From Vitrella brassicaformis (lineage: Eukaryota > Sar > Vitrellaceae): a DNA stretch of 64,000 nucleotides. Where the stretch lies: assembly GCA_001179505.1 (NCBI GenBank), contig CDMY01000571.1, positions 107,880-171,879 on the forward strand, written 5' to 3'. The notes under the pieces were generated by a model. That model did not search any database. It was not told the DNA's origin and saw only the letters and a program-made list of their open reading frames with translations. The position numbers and the translations under genes were made by a program. Positions 46,708-57,247 of this stretch are shown one piece after another (positions within the stretch are counted from its first letter, which is position 1; the number at the start of each line of letters is the position of its first letter).

Positions 46708-47178
46708 CGACAGTCTCTCTTTTCCCCTTCTCGTGCGAGCTTGCGATTTGCGAGCTTGATCGCGAAGGAGTGACGAGAAGGCGTCAGATAAGCAGTTTCG
46801 GCGTCTTCGTTGCTGCGTACACCGTGCTGAAGAATTGGCATCAGATTCGCGCGAAATCTCACTATCTCTCCAGACAGCCGTCTTTTCCCGGCGACACATC
46901 TCTCTCTGTGCGACAGCCACGAGCGAAGCGCGTCAGCGGCGAGTCAGCAAGCAGTCGACGGGCAGATCGAAGCCGTTCTTGACTCGGCGGAAACCAGCAG
47001 AGCACTTGTTGACCCCAGGTGTGACGTGTGACGGTTCTGTCTGCTAAAGGAAGGTACAACGGACAGCAGCAAGGCACCGTGCTGCGCTAGTATTGGGAAT
47101 CTCCAGTCCTTGTTGCGTTGCTTCGTGTGTGTCTGTGGTGTGTGTGTGTGTGTGTGGGTGTTTCCTCCAGTCAGCACA
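46708..47178. promoter_or_regulatory. Divergent promoter region, MAPEG / tetraspanin-like
   Basis: About 470 bp between two divergent starts. It carries several short GCGAGC/GCTCGC words and, just before the tetraspanin ATG, a (GT)n tract. The (GT)n ends in CCTCCAG and could be the end of a 5'UTR intron. Confidence 0.35.
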
Positions 47179-48083
47179 ATGGCCGGTTGCTGTAAGGGCT
47201 GTGGCGTTTGCGTCGGCCAGTCCATCCTGATCTTCAGCGGCCTCCTCGAGATACTCGCCGGCGCCCTCCTGATCGTCCTGGGCACCTCGGTGATGCCTGA
47301 TTGGGCGACCGAGTCGACAGACTTCTACCACTTCCACTCAAAGATGGGGTTCCTCATCGCCGGCATCGTTATCTTAGTGGTGGGCTGCTTCGGGCTGCTG
47401 GGCAACTACACCAAGAAGTGAGCATGGCATGGCAGAGAGAGAGGGAGGCCAGACGGGAGGGTTGTCTGAGGGTCGGTCAGTCATCACACACACCCCTGTC
47501 CTTGCTGCCCTTGTTGCGTCGTGTGTGTGTAGCTGTTGTTTGCTGGGTATCTATGTGATTGTGAGCATCATCATCGCCCTCATCGTCATGGCCACGGGAG
47601 CGACGCTGATGGTCTTCGGCTACGCGGGCCCGTCGCAAATGCAGGCGGCCCTGTGTGACGACGACAACGACTTTGGCAAGTGGTGGTCGGCCGCCGAAAA
47701 AACCGTCCTCGACGAATGTAAGACACACCAACACACCCGTACAGGCGTCTCCTCTCTCTCATGTGTGTGTGTGTGTGTGTGTGTGGATGGCCTTCATTCA
47801 GGTGCTCCCAAGGGCCACTACAACGCCTTTGCCTGCGGCGACGCCTTCATCGACCAGTTCGAGTCAGAGCAGGGCAGCCTCGATGAGGGCCACCAGCTGC
47901 CCAGAGACCAGCTGAGGTGTGTAAGCAAGCACCAATCAACCACAAACGTGTCACCACCCCAACACACCCCAACACTCTCTGGTGCCGTCTGTCTGTGTGC
48001 AGGGAGTTCCTGCTGGTGGGTCAGAAGATTGAGATGGGTTTGCAGTGCGGCGGCTTCTGCGAGTCGGGAGCGCCCATCTTCTC
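47179..48083 (+). CDS. Tetraspanin-like membrane protein, 5' exons (cut by gap)
   Basis: Exons 47179-47417, 47533-47717, 47802-47915 and 48003 up to the gap join in phase. They encode MAGCCKGCGVCVGQSILIFS, two helices (MGFLIAGIVILVVGCFGLLG) and a third (IIALIVMATGATLMVFG). Then comes a large extracellular loop with spaced cysteines (ALCDDDN, CAPKGHYN, ACGDAF, LQCGGFCESG). The loop is cut by the run of N after APIFS. The order of four helices with one big Cys-containing loop is that of tetraspanins, membrane organisers. The strict CCG motif is absent (CGG is seen instead). The missing end is probably equal to the copy at 49.95-50.36 kb, which supplies the fourth helix. Confidence 0.7.
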
Positions 48084-48383
48084 NNNNNNNNNNNNNNNNN
48101 NNNNNNNNNNNNNNNNNNNNNNNNNNNNNNNNNNNNNNNNNNNNNNNNNNNNNNNNNNNNNNNNNNNNNNNNNNNNNNNNNNNNNNNNNNNNNNNNNNNN
48201 NNNNNNNNNNNNNNNNNNNNNNNNNNNNNNNNNNNNNNNNNNNNNNNNNNNNNNNNNNNNNNNNNNNNNNNNNNNNNNNNNNNNNNNNNNNNNNNNNNNN
48301 NNNNNNNNNNNNNNNNNNNNNNNNNNNNNNNNNNNNNNNNNNNNNNNNNNNNNNNNNNNNNNNNNNNNNNNNNNNNNNNNNNN
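48084..48383. other. Assembly gap, 300 N
   Basis: Exactly 300 unknown bases. Comparison with the second copy of the duplicated segment (49952-50632) suggests about 680 bp should lie here, so 300 looks like a filler length. Confidence 0.95.
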
Positions 48384-49012
48384 TTCTCAACTTCTGCTGC
48401 CGTATTTTCGCTCTCTCTCTCTGTTTCTCTCAACGCTGTGGTGTGTCTGTCTGTCTTGTGTGTGGACGAAGAGGGCTGGGGCGGGGCTACTAGCTGAGCG
48501 GGTGCTTTGGTCAAGTCATTTGTGAGTGCGTGGCCGGCCTCCCCGCCTGACCACCTCGTGGCCATCGAGCAGACAGAAGGGCGGGCGAGAAAGGAGGGCA
48601 TCAGCCAGCCTTTGCACACAACGGCCTGCTTTCCCCCCTCCCCCTGCTGCTTGGCTTGGCTTGGCCTAATGTTTCTCGTGTGTTGGTCTGGTCTTTTTAT
48701 CAAAGGACGGATGGGTTTGGCGCCGTCTTGCCTGGCTGAGAGCCGTGCGGACTGACTCATTAATTGTGATCGATGTGTTTATTGTGTGTCATGTGTGTGT
48801 ATCTATGCATTTGATCAAAGAATGGTCCACTCATGCCATGCAGCCACGGGCTCTCTCAGCGGGCCAGACCAACACAGAAATCACGTGAAACAGTCCACGC
48901 ACACCACCCCGCCCTCTCTGCACACACAGCCCACCCCTGCGCACATCCGTGTGTGGGAAGGTGCCTGCCTGCCTGCTGTGCAGTCCTGCGCACGCGCATT
49001 CACGAAATTCGC

Positions 49013-49036
49013 AAACCCTACGCATAACTAGGGTTT
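49013..49036. repeat. Inverted telomere-like word (unit 1)
   Basis: AAACCCTA, 8 bp spacer, TAGGGTTT: a perfect 8-bp inverted repeat made of the TTTAGGG-type telomere word. The same element lies at 51222-51245 in the duplicated unit. Confidence 0.6.
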
Positions 49037-49670
49037 AGCTGAGCACGTCAGCCGCCGCCCGGCTCCCCTGCAATGGGAAAAAGCCCTCAAAATCAGAGGG
49101 TGTTTACAGTTGCGAGCTTGAGTGGTACTAGGGGTCGCTAACGGCACATGCCCTCTCCCAAAACACAACAGCAGCAGAGAGGCTCACACACAGAGAAGCC
49201 ACACACGAAGCGAGAAGCAGCCAGAAGGCGCCCCTCATGACATTTTCCTCTGTCTGTCTGCCTGTCGGCTCAGGAAGATGCTGCTGGATCTCAAGAAATC
49301 GGCCACGCCGTCAAGGGCCCTAGCAGACCTTTTCTCACCTCTTGATGAAGGTGCGATTCTGAGCTGGAGAGGCCTATATGTTATTTACTTCGACTACTTC
49401 CGGGTGATTGATACCTTTTCACCAACTCGGGATACCTTTTCACCAACTCGGGATTCTTCTCATTACCCGCACACACAACCTCATTCCCTCTGCTTGGTAA
49501 GGCCTGATAGCCCATAGTCACATTATCTTGGAACACACGCCCTCACCTTCTGGCCTGCACCTTTTAAATTTCTGCGCGTCTTTCTCAGCTGCGACCCCGC
49601 CCCCCAGTCTCTCTCTCTCTGTCTTGTGTCGCTCAAATGCGCGTGTGTGTGTGTGTGGATGGCCTTCATT

Positions 49671-50361
49671 CAGGTGCTCCCAAGGGCCACTACAACGCCT
49701 TTTCCTGCGGCGACGCCTTCATCGACCAGTTTGAGTCAGAGCAGGGCAGCCTCGATGAGGGCCACCAGCTGCCCAGAGACCAGCTGAGGTAAGCAAGCAC
49801 CAATCAACCACAAACGTGTCACCACCACAACACACCCCAACACTCTCTGGTGCCGTCTGTCTGTGTGCAGGGAGTTCCTGCTGGTGGGTCAGAAGATTGA
49901 GATGGGTTTGCAGTGCGGCGGCTTCTGCGAGTCGGGAGCGCCCATCTTCTCGGCCAACTCAGAGGAGGTACCCTACACAGAGAGACCAGAGGATGGATGC
50001 ATCAGCTGTTCTCATGTCTGTCTGTCTGTCTGTGTGTGTGGCCGCCCGCCCGCAGGAGCTGAGTGAGACCCGCCCCGGCTGCGTGCGCGAGATCGGCGAG
50101 TGGCTGCGGACCAACGACGTGGGCCACTGGGGCACCGGCCTGCTGGTCGTTGGCGTCATCATCCTGCTCAGCACCTGTGTGGCCTGCGTGAGGTGTCGGC
50201 GGCAAACCACCAATGCGGCCGCCAGCAATGGCAACCCCGATGCGCCGTATGTTGTCAATGTGTACGGCCAGGCGGCCGACCCCAAGCAGGCCGGCTACGT
50301 CAACGGCGGATCCAACGCCACCACTGCGCGGACCGACCAGCAGGGCTTTGCCTATGCCTAG
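49671..50361 (+). CDS. Tetraspanin-like 3' exons (second copy or continuation)
   Basis: Exons at about 49676-49789 and 49871-49967 repeat those at 47802 and 48003, with few changes (NAFSCGD for NAFACGD). A last exon from about 50056 adds ELSETRPGCVREIGEWLRTN, the fourth helix (GTGLLVVGVIILLSTCVACV) and a cytoplasmic tail (NGNPDAPYVVNVYGQAADPK) to the stop at 50361. No 5' exons precede it. It is either a truncated tandem copy or, if the duplication is an assembly artefact, the real 3' end of the gene at 47179. Confidence 0.65.
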
Positions 50362-51221
50362 ACAGACGGCCGAGAGAGAGGGGGCAAGGGGCAGGGAGGG
50401 CTGGTTTGGGGCTTGTTTCTGGTTTGTGTGTGTTTCCTTGTGTATATGTTTGTTTTCTTTTTATGGAGAGGGGCAGGTCTGTCTGTGCAGCTCTGTGTGT
50501 GAAGGGGTGTGTGTGTGTGTACCATACGTGTCGTCTATGTGTGTGTGAGACACTCTGAGGTCTGACTGACGACTCGACTCCACAAAGGACAGCGAGGCCT
50601 GCCAGCGAATTGACGGCGACAATTCAGACTCACTTCTCAACTTCTGCTGCCGTATTTTCGCTCTCTCTATGTTTCTCTCAACGCTGTGGTGTCTGTCTGT
50701 CTGTCGTGTGTGTGGACGAAGAGGGCCGGGGCGGGGATACCCTGAGCGGGTGCTTTGGTCAAGTCATTCGTGAGTGCGTGGCCGGCCTCCCCGCCTCTGA
50801 CCACCTCGTGGCCATCGAGCAGACAGACGGGCGAGAGGGGAGGGCAGCCAGTGTTTCCACACAACGGCCTGCCTTCCCCCCTCACCCTGCTGCTTGGCTT
50901 GGCCTAATGTTTCTCGTGTGTCGGTCTTTTTATCAAAGGCTGGATGGGCGCCGTCTTGCCTGGCTGAGAGCCGTGCGGACTGAGCCATTGTGATCGGTGT
51001 GTTTATTGTGTGTCACTCATGTGTGTGCATGTGTGTGTATCTATGCATTTGATCAAAGAATGGTCCACTCATGCCAGCCATGACCAACACAGCAATCACG
51101 TGAACCAGTCCACACACACATGAATGATGCACACACAGCCCACCCCTGCGCACATCCGTGTGTGGGAAGGTGCCTGCCTGCCTGCTGTGCAGTCCTGCGC
51201 ACGCGCATTCACAAAATTCGC

Positions 51222-51245
51222 AAACCCTACGCATAACTAGGGTTT
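51222..51245. repeat. Inverted telomere-like word (unit 2)
   Basis: Same AAACCCTA / TAGGGTTT palindrome as at 49013, with identical spacer CGCATAAC, carried by the duplication. Confidence 0.6.
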
Positions 51246-51785
51246 AGCTGAGCACGTCAGCCGCCGCCCGGCCCCCTTGCAATGGGAAAAAGCCTCATCA
51301 AAATCAGAGGGTGTTTACAGTTGCGAGCTTGAGTGGTGCTAGGGGTCGCTAACGGCACATGCCCTCTCCCAAAACACAACAGCACCAGAGAGGCTCACAC
51401 ACACAGAGGCCACACACGAAGCGAGAAGCAGCCACAAGGCGCCCCTCATGACATTTTCCTCTGTCTGTCTGCCTGTCGGCTCAGGAAGATGCTGCTCGAT
51501 CTCAAGAAATCGGCCACGCCGTCGAAGGCCCTAGCAGAGCTTCTCTGACCTCTTGATGAAGGTGCGATTCTGAGCTGGAGAGGCCTGTATGTTATTTACT
51601 TCAACTCCTTTCAGGCGATACCCTTTTAGCAACTTGGGATTCCCCTAATGACCCGCACACACAACCTCATTACCTCTGCTTGGTAAGGCCTGTCTCCCTC
51701 TCTACTGCCTCAAGGAACCACCCAGCGGCCCAACACGTCCCCCCCCACACACACACAACACCACATTGCCCCCTCTCTCGGCCAA

Positions 51786-53596
51786 CTAGTTGATGCCAAG
51801 TGTCACTCACTGCCCCCGCTCGTCGATGCGGCCCAGCTGCTGCCACCCACCAAACTGACAGTCGACATTACCCAAATGCTCGTTGAAGCCCTTGTTGATG
51901 GCCCCCTCCTCTATGCCGTGTCGGGCCGCCTCGTCCAGCCGGGCGATCTGCACCACCTCACGCACACCCACACGGCCCCGTGTGTGGACCACCTGGTGTG
52001 GGCGGCTGTCGGCTCTGATGGCGAAGCACTGCAGCGGCACCCGCACCGTCACGCCGCCCACATTGGCCGTCCCGCCCACTACCTCCCTGTTGCTGCTGGC
52101 ATACAACGCCGACTGGATGAAGTGGTGGACGGCCGCACACACACGGCGGGCCATGTCGCTGTGCCGGATGCCGATGTTGACAGCGATGGCCTCACTGGCG
52201 GCGCCTTGGTCGAAGCACATGGCGGCGATGCGCCAGCCGATGGCCTCTGCCTCGTGTGGGCCGTATCCAGCGGGGGCGGGGGACGGACTGAACAGAGGTG
52301 TGCCGGGGGGCTGCAGCAGGTGGGGGAGGAGACTGGGGAGGGACCTCATCAGGAAGGCCGCCAGCGACCGCTGAGGGGCGAGGGCGGCATTCACGGCCGC
52401 CATGACCTCGGTGTGGATGTCGTTGAGCACTGCCGTGCACTGGGGCAGCACCAGCTGGCGATAACAACGGTCTTCGTGTGTGTCTGTGGGGATGCGGCAG
52501 ATGTCTGCTTCGCTTCGCAGCAAAATGCGGACGTTCGTCTCATGAATGGGAATCTCACTGGCGGCATGGTCTCTCTCGTCTTGCTGATCGTTGACGTCTT
52601 GCGATGCCTCAGTCGATCCATAGATTCTGCGGGCGGCCACATATAGGGGCGTCTCGTTGCGGTACCGCGTCCCTCTGTCGATGTCCGCTGCTGCCACATG
52701 GCGGCAGAGGTAGTCGGTCACACAGAGAGCGCCCCAACGTGCCGCCTCGTGCAGAGGCGTTGATCCAGACCCATTTACTGCCGTCAGACTCGCCCCGTTG
52801 TCCACCAGCAGGTCCAGATACGAATCGATGAACGCCTGCGAATAGTGGCCTTGCTCCCTGTGGGCCGCGGTGTGGACCAAATCGCGTTCAATTGCGAGTG
52901 TGGCGTCGTGCTGGATGAGCCGCCGAAATATCGACAGCAACCGCTGCTCATACGCGGGGGACATCTGGATTCGGTCCCAGATGGGCCGCATGGGAAGCTG
53001 CATGACGAGGACAGGGCCACGGGGGGGGCGCACCGCAGCACCGCGCGCCAACAAGACCCTCATTGCGCTCTCATTGCCCCCACGGATAGTCATCCTGATG
53101 GGTTCGTTGTCCCAAAAGGTCGGCTCGTTCATGTCGGCGCCTCCGTCGATGAGGGCATTCAAGCTGGCCGCCTCGGCCTCAGGAGACGACCAATGAGGCA
53201 ACGTGAGTGCGCAGCGTCGACCATGGATGCCGAAGTCCACTGTCGGGCGCTGCCACTCTAATTGTCGATAGCAAGCGAGAGCAGCCCATACCGCCCTATG
53301 CGATGCCGATACCCGCAGTCGCATGCCTGGCTATCCAGCATCCGCAGCCGGACCTGATGGTTCGGGTCGGCACCATTGTGGATGAGGTCCGTCACCTGCT
53401 GCTGATTAGCGAAGGTCCGACGAATAATGCCCTCAGTCAGCTGTCGGGTGGCTTTGCTGATACACAAACGACACAATCCAAGACTGCCAACATGGTGTGC
53501 CGACGGGACGTACCCTGTGCCATCCCTGTGCCGGATGTCGATGTCCTCGAGCCGCAGACAGCCGTCAGGCAGCTGGCCCTGTGCGCTGGAGGCCAT
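51786..53596 (-). pseudogene. Ankyrin-type repeat protein, copy B (frameshift and early stop)
   Basis: ATG at 53596 (MASSAQGQLPDGCLRLEDID). A 57-bp GT-AG intron at 53457-53513 is supported by alignment to copies A and D. At 53258-53260 an in-frame TAG follows LSLAIDN, and a 4-nt deletion a few bases on shifts the frame. From about 53255 to 51807 the downstream frame is open for about 480 codons and holds ankyrin-like units: LNALIDGGADMNEP, AMRVLLARGAAVR, STPLHEAARWGALCVTDYL, ETPLYVAARRIYG. It ends with the shared module. The last Trp codon is TGA, so the product stops at RIDERGQ, seven codons before the usual end. A spliced or recoded product cannot be excluded. If these are sequencing errors the gene would be intact. 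Confidence 0.75.
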
Positions 53597-53679
53597 CACT
53601 CACGCGGCCTGCTCACACACATCACAAGCAAAAGGCAGGTCACACAGGATGCCTCCTTCTCTCTCTGTGTGTAAACCCA

Positions 53680-53704
53680 TTCGCACCTTATCAGTGAGTG
53701 TGTG
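53680..53704 (-). promoter_or_regulatory. Conserved 5' motif (copy B)
   Basis: TTCGCACCTTATCAGTGAGT on the plus strand, 84 bp upstream of the copy B ATG. Same word as near copies A, C and D. Confidence 0.5.
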
Positions 53705-54543
53705 ATGCGTCGACTGTTCGTGTTCCTTGCCGTCTGTCAAGCAACACACACGTTAACAACAAGTTGCGTAACACCAAGCACACAAAGAGCCTTCACGGAA
53801 CACGCAAGAGTCTTTTGTCCAATGTAGGGAGGGATAGATAGGCGGAGGGGAGAGATGGCTACGCTATCCATCCATCTATCTATCGTATCTATCCTTCCTC
53901 ATTCCGCAACACCTGTGCCCTCGGCCCTCTCTGCCTCTCTTCCAGGCACCTCTTCTCTGTGAGCGGAACAGAGGTTTGTACAACGGTTGATTGGTATCTA
54001 ACCTTCCGCTGCGGTGAGGTTAAAGCCGGTTTAGGTTAGGGCGTAGGGTTCCGAAAAAATGCTCTGCACGAGAAACCGCTGCTGCTCTGGACAAGCCTCA
54101 GGTAGGATGACAGGAGAGAAGCAGAGGAGCTTTGAACTTTGCGTCATTGTGTGACTGCAGAAATCTCGCATCTGAACTTCTGAATCTGAAGGGACTTGCA
54201 TCATTCGGCTGCGAAGAGATCTGAGTCAGGGATTCCTCCCAATCTGTGCAGCCAGTCGCACCGTATCAGTGATTGTGTGCTTCATCACCCCGGCCTTGCC
54301 GTCAGAAGAAGGCAGCACGAGCAAGGCGGCGAAGAGGGAGCGAAGGCACACGATTTTCAACTCCGAGGGTCTCGCGGAGTGATAAGAGGACTTGCGAAGC
54401 GCCAGCCACTCCTCCCACACCCAGCCCCGCTCGCAATCTTCGCTGCCTGGTACGCGCAGCCGCACCCTTCATCTCTGGCAACGGGCAGACCTGACCTGCT
54501 TTGTCTCTCGCCTTCCCTCTGTGGGTGTCTCGGTGTGCAGATC
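53705..54543. other. Flank of copy B and 5' region of the ferredoxin-like gene
   Basis: Holds a (CTAT)n patch at about 53868-53890 and the telomere-like stretch GGTTTAGGTTAGGGCGTAGG at 54028-54047. The part before 54544 is probably the 5'UTR of the ferredoxin-like gene, ending in a TGTGCAG that may be an acceptor. No further gene is seen. Confidence 0.4.
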
Positions 54544-54951
54544 ATGAAGCTTGCCGTCGCGGTCTTCGTTGCCCTCATCGCGGCCTGCTCGGCCATCAAC
54601 CCGCGCTTCATCAACCGCTACGTGCACAGGAACGCCCAGCCGGCCTTCATCGCGACGCCCGGGGGCTGCTCTCAGCTGTGCCACATGCAGCCGCTCAAGA
54701 GCCACCGCCGGCTGCCGGTGCAGACGGAGCTGGCACACAAGGTGACCCTCAAGACACCTGAGGGCGACAAGGAGATCGAGTGTGCTGACGACCAGTACAT
54801 CCTCGACGCCGCCAAGGAGGCCGGCATCGAGGTCCCCTGCTCATGCAGGTGCGTGCCTGCGGCCGGCGGGGTCGCCGGTGGAGAGAGCGGGCTGTTCAAG
54901 TATGTCGACAACTCCATCATACACGGCCCGGATGCTCACCTCCCCAAGTAA
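54544..54951 (+). CDS. Plant-type [2Fe-2S] ferredoxin-like, cluster loop not intact
   Basis: ATG at 54544 opens a signal peptide (MKLAVAVFVALIAACSAINP) and a transit-like basic stretch, as expected for a complex plastid. The mature start AHKVTLKTPEGDKEIECADD, then QYILDAAKEAGIEVPCSCR, is plant-type ferredoxin, electron carrier of photosystem I. After CSCR a normal ferredoxin has AGxCxxCAG. Here the frame reads CVPAAGGVAGGESGLFKYVD and stops at 54951, so two cluster cysteines and the C-terminal Cys are missing. CAG|GTGCGT after CSCR is a good splice donor, so the rest may lie in a later exon. I did not find one up to 55.7 kb. Either a truncated gene or one with a missed exon. Confidence 0.6.
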   Translation: MKLAVAVFVALIAACSAINPRFINRYVHRNAQPAFIATPGGCSQLCHMQPLKSHRRLPVQTELAHKVTLKTPEGDKEIECADDQYILDAAKEAGIEVPCSCRCVPAAGGVAGGESGLFKYVDNSIIHGPDAHLPK

Positions 54952-55721
54952 TTAGTGCCCAATGCTTGCTTCTTGGACGCAATCTGTTGTGTCATGTGTG
55001 TGTGCGACAGATATCCGCGTGCGGCTGACTGGTGCCTCATGTGCGGCAATGCGGTCTGTGTGTGTTTTAATGAGCGTCAGTGAAGGGCCCGGAGGGCAGA
55101 TACACATTCGTCTCTCTGTGTATATGTGTGAGCCACCATCCTGACGGGGCGCTGGATGGGGTCACTGGTCGTTTCATCATCACATCTCTCTCTCTCTCTC
55201 TCTCTGTGTATATGTGTGAGCCACCATCCTCACGGGGCGCTGGATGGGGTCACTGGTCGTTTCATCATCACATCTCTCTCTCTCTCCCTCTCCCTGTATG
55301 TGTGAGCCACCATCCTCACGGGGCGCTGGATGGGGTCACTCGTCGTGCGTGTGTGCAACAGACGACGGTCCATATTTGGTGCGGGCTGCGGCACCATGGT
55401 GCTTGGGCGTCATGAGTGGTGTGCGGCAGGCGATGTGGTCCGGTGCGTGCGTGTGTGGTGTGCCTATGTCTTGCTCTGTGTCTCTAATTGCTGCCCCTCC
55501 CAAGTACATAGGTCAGAGGAGGTTATATACGCTGATATAGCTGCCTGCGTCAGTGATGTGTGCATGGCTGTTGCTGTGGACCGCCTTTTGCGTTGGCCCT
55601 GCCTTTAAATTAACCCATAACCCAAGTTGCTGAGGATCCGTGCCTACTGATTTCATTTCATTGCACACACAGGGGGTGCTTAGTTGACAGAGGGTCGGTC
55701 GATCTTTCGCTCTGCCCCCAT
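54952..55721. other. Intergenic, between ferredoxin-like gene and next
   Basis: Apart from the tandem repeat there is an AT-richer stretch at about 55600-55660 (TTTAAATTAACCCATAACCC). No exon with ferredoxin C-terminal motifs was found. Confidence 0.4.
55100..55345. repeat. About 87-bp tandem repeat, 3 copies
   Basis: GAGCCACCATCCTCACGGGG and the following GCGCTGGATGGGGTCACT recur at 55130, 55218 and 55304. Between copies are GTTTCATCATCACATCTC and (CT)n. Copy 3 is cut short. No coding role seen. Confidence 0.9.
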
Positions 55722-56608
55722 CTATATCTCCTCTCTCTCTCTCCACATGCTTTCATATTCCTGCACTAGGAAGGCGTATTGGGCAGCATCCTGCCGCACA
55801 CATCACACACACACACACCAGGGAGTATATCCCTGGGTAAGTGGGTGGCATCCTTACCACGCAGGCGCCGTAGAGGCAGCGGCATGAGTTCATATCGCCG
55901 GACTCGTCGTCTGGCGAGAGGCCACACGGTTTTCCGTTACTGGCGTCGGACGCAATCATCTCGCCGTTCTCGTCTTGAACGTAGCCACCACACGAATCAG
56001 TAATGGCAGCACAAGTGCCTGGCACACACACGCACCCACACACCGACCCATTGACGTGTGGTCCACACACTCAGACACGCCCATGCATACTCCTCACCTT
56101 CTTGACTGCCACCTTTCTTCTCCTTTTTCTTGCCAAACTCGAAGGGAGAGTCAGCGTCTTTGGCAGAGAGTGCGCCTGCCTGCCCCTCGGCGATGAGATC
56201 CATCTGCTGCTGGGCGGTGTCGAGGGTGGCGAGGGCGGTGCTGGCCAGCTGGTGGGCCGCCTCGCTGACCTTATTGGCCACCTCCATCATGGCCTTGGCC
56301 TGCTGCAGCTGCTCCTGCTGCTGCTGCTGCACGAGCGACAGCTGATGCTGACGGCCGGACGCCCCAGACCACACACTGTGAAGGGCCGTCGTGGCCGTGG
56401 TGGCGGTTCCGGTCAGCTCATGGCCGGCGGCGACGGACGGCAGGCCCCCTACACGAAAACACGTTTGCACAAGACACAAACGTACAATGCACCACAGAAA
56501 CCTTCGCACAGGCCCGAAGAGACGAGCTGCAGCTCACCCACCACTCGTCTGCTGTCCGGAGACGGCAAGAGTGCCGGCGAAACAGAAGAAGAGCAACAGG
56601 CGGACCAT
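55722..56608 (-). CDS. Secreted Cys-rich protein, unknown function
   Basis: The ATG at 56606-56608 opens a signal peptide (MVRLLLFFCFAGTLAVSGQQ). The intron from about 56549 joins SG to GLPSVAAGHELTG. Exon 2 has a Gln-rich coiled-coil (SLVQQQQQEQLQQAKAMMEV; ALATLDTAQQQMDL) and a Lys-rich end (FGKKKEKKGGSQE). Exon 3 (about 56018-55860) carries a small Cys-rich domain: GTCAAITDSCGGYVQDENGE, then GKPCGLSPDDES and MNSCRCLYGACV, six or seven cysteines. A final small exon encodes DAAQYAFLVQEYESMWRERE and the stop at 55722-55724. The join is in phase. The family is not recognised. Likely extracellular or in the secretory path. Confidence 0.65.
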
Positions 56609-57247
56609 TGCTGACTGACGAAGGGGATCGGATGGGGGATCAACAAAAAACCTTACACACGCGGCTGGACGGCTTCTCAGAGAGGGGAAGATGTCGCGAG
56701 AGGGTGGGGGCCAAATTGCGGCCAGGATCGGGACGCGCCTTTCTAATGTGCGCCAAGCTGGCCCTGCCGCCGGAAGGCTGGCATGTCCGCCTGTGGGGCC
56801 AGCCCTGCACTCACAGGGCCAGCCTTGCAGACACACGGCTGGCCTCTGCGGGACGAGCTTTGTCTCAGATGCTGCAGGGGCGTCAACCTGTGGCCATCCC
56901 AGGCACGGAATACCACCAGAATACCATCGCCGTCACAACGACGAGTGCACGATCGCAACGCGAGTCTTCCTCGTGTCGGCGGCTGCGCGACGACACGTAA
57001 ATTTGGAAATTACGCTGAGATCGAGGATACGATATCGCTAGTGCTACTGCAGAAGTGCTGGCGGGTGAATAAATGAAGCCCATCTCTCTCTGTGTGCGCA
57101 CACAGCATAAATTTCATTACCACGCACACAGACAGAAAAGCAAGGAGCCCAACATGACAGAATTATCGATACACACACACTTCATCGTCAAGCAGTCGAC
57201 CAGATAATTCTACATAATTGCACACCCCTCTCCATCCCTCTGTCTCA
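56609..57247. other. Intergenic, GGCCAGCC-rich patch
   Basis: Contains three spaced GGCCAGCC/GGCTGGC words at 56755-56845, with GCAGACACACGGC between. The remainder is AT-richer. No gene seen. Confidence 0.35.

Larger units (their letters stand above)
47765..49508. repeat. Direct duplication, unit 1
   Basis: From the (GT)n before the exon at 47802 to about 49508, this stretch matches 49640-51690 at high identity with scattered base changes and small indels. The left breakpoint lies in the (GT)n tract. In unit 1 an extra 20-bp tandem word (GATACCTTTTCACCAACTCG at 49411-49450) is present. The non-coding part after the gap holds no gene. One short open stretch (RKMLLDLKKSATPSRALADL, from 49275) sits behind an acceptor-like CAG and is present in both units. 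Confidence 0.85.
49640..51690. repeat. Direct duplication, unit 2
   Basis: Second copy of the 47.77-49.51 kb segment, without a gap. It contains the two loop exons, the last tetraspanin exon and about 1.3 kb of 3' flank. The first two exons of the gene are not repeated. In this copy the RKMLLDLKKSATPSKALAEL stretch ends in a stop. Confidence 0.85.

Noticed and set aside
49013-51245. Telomere words as sign of a chromosome end
   Set aside because: Only single or degenerate words inside normal sequence, no tandem telomere array.
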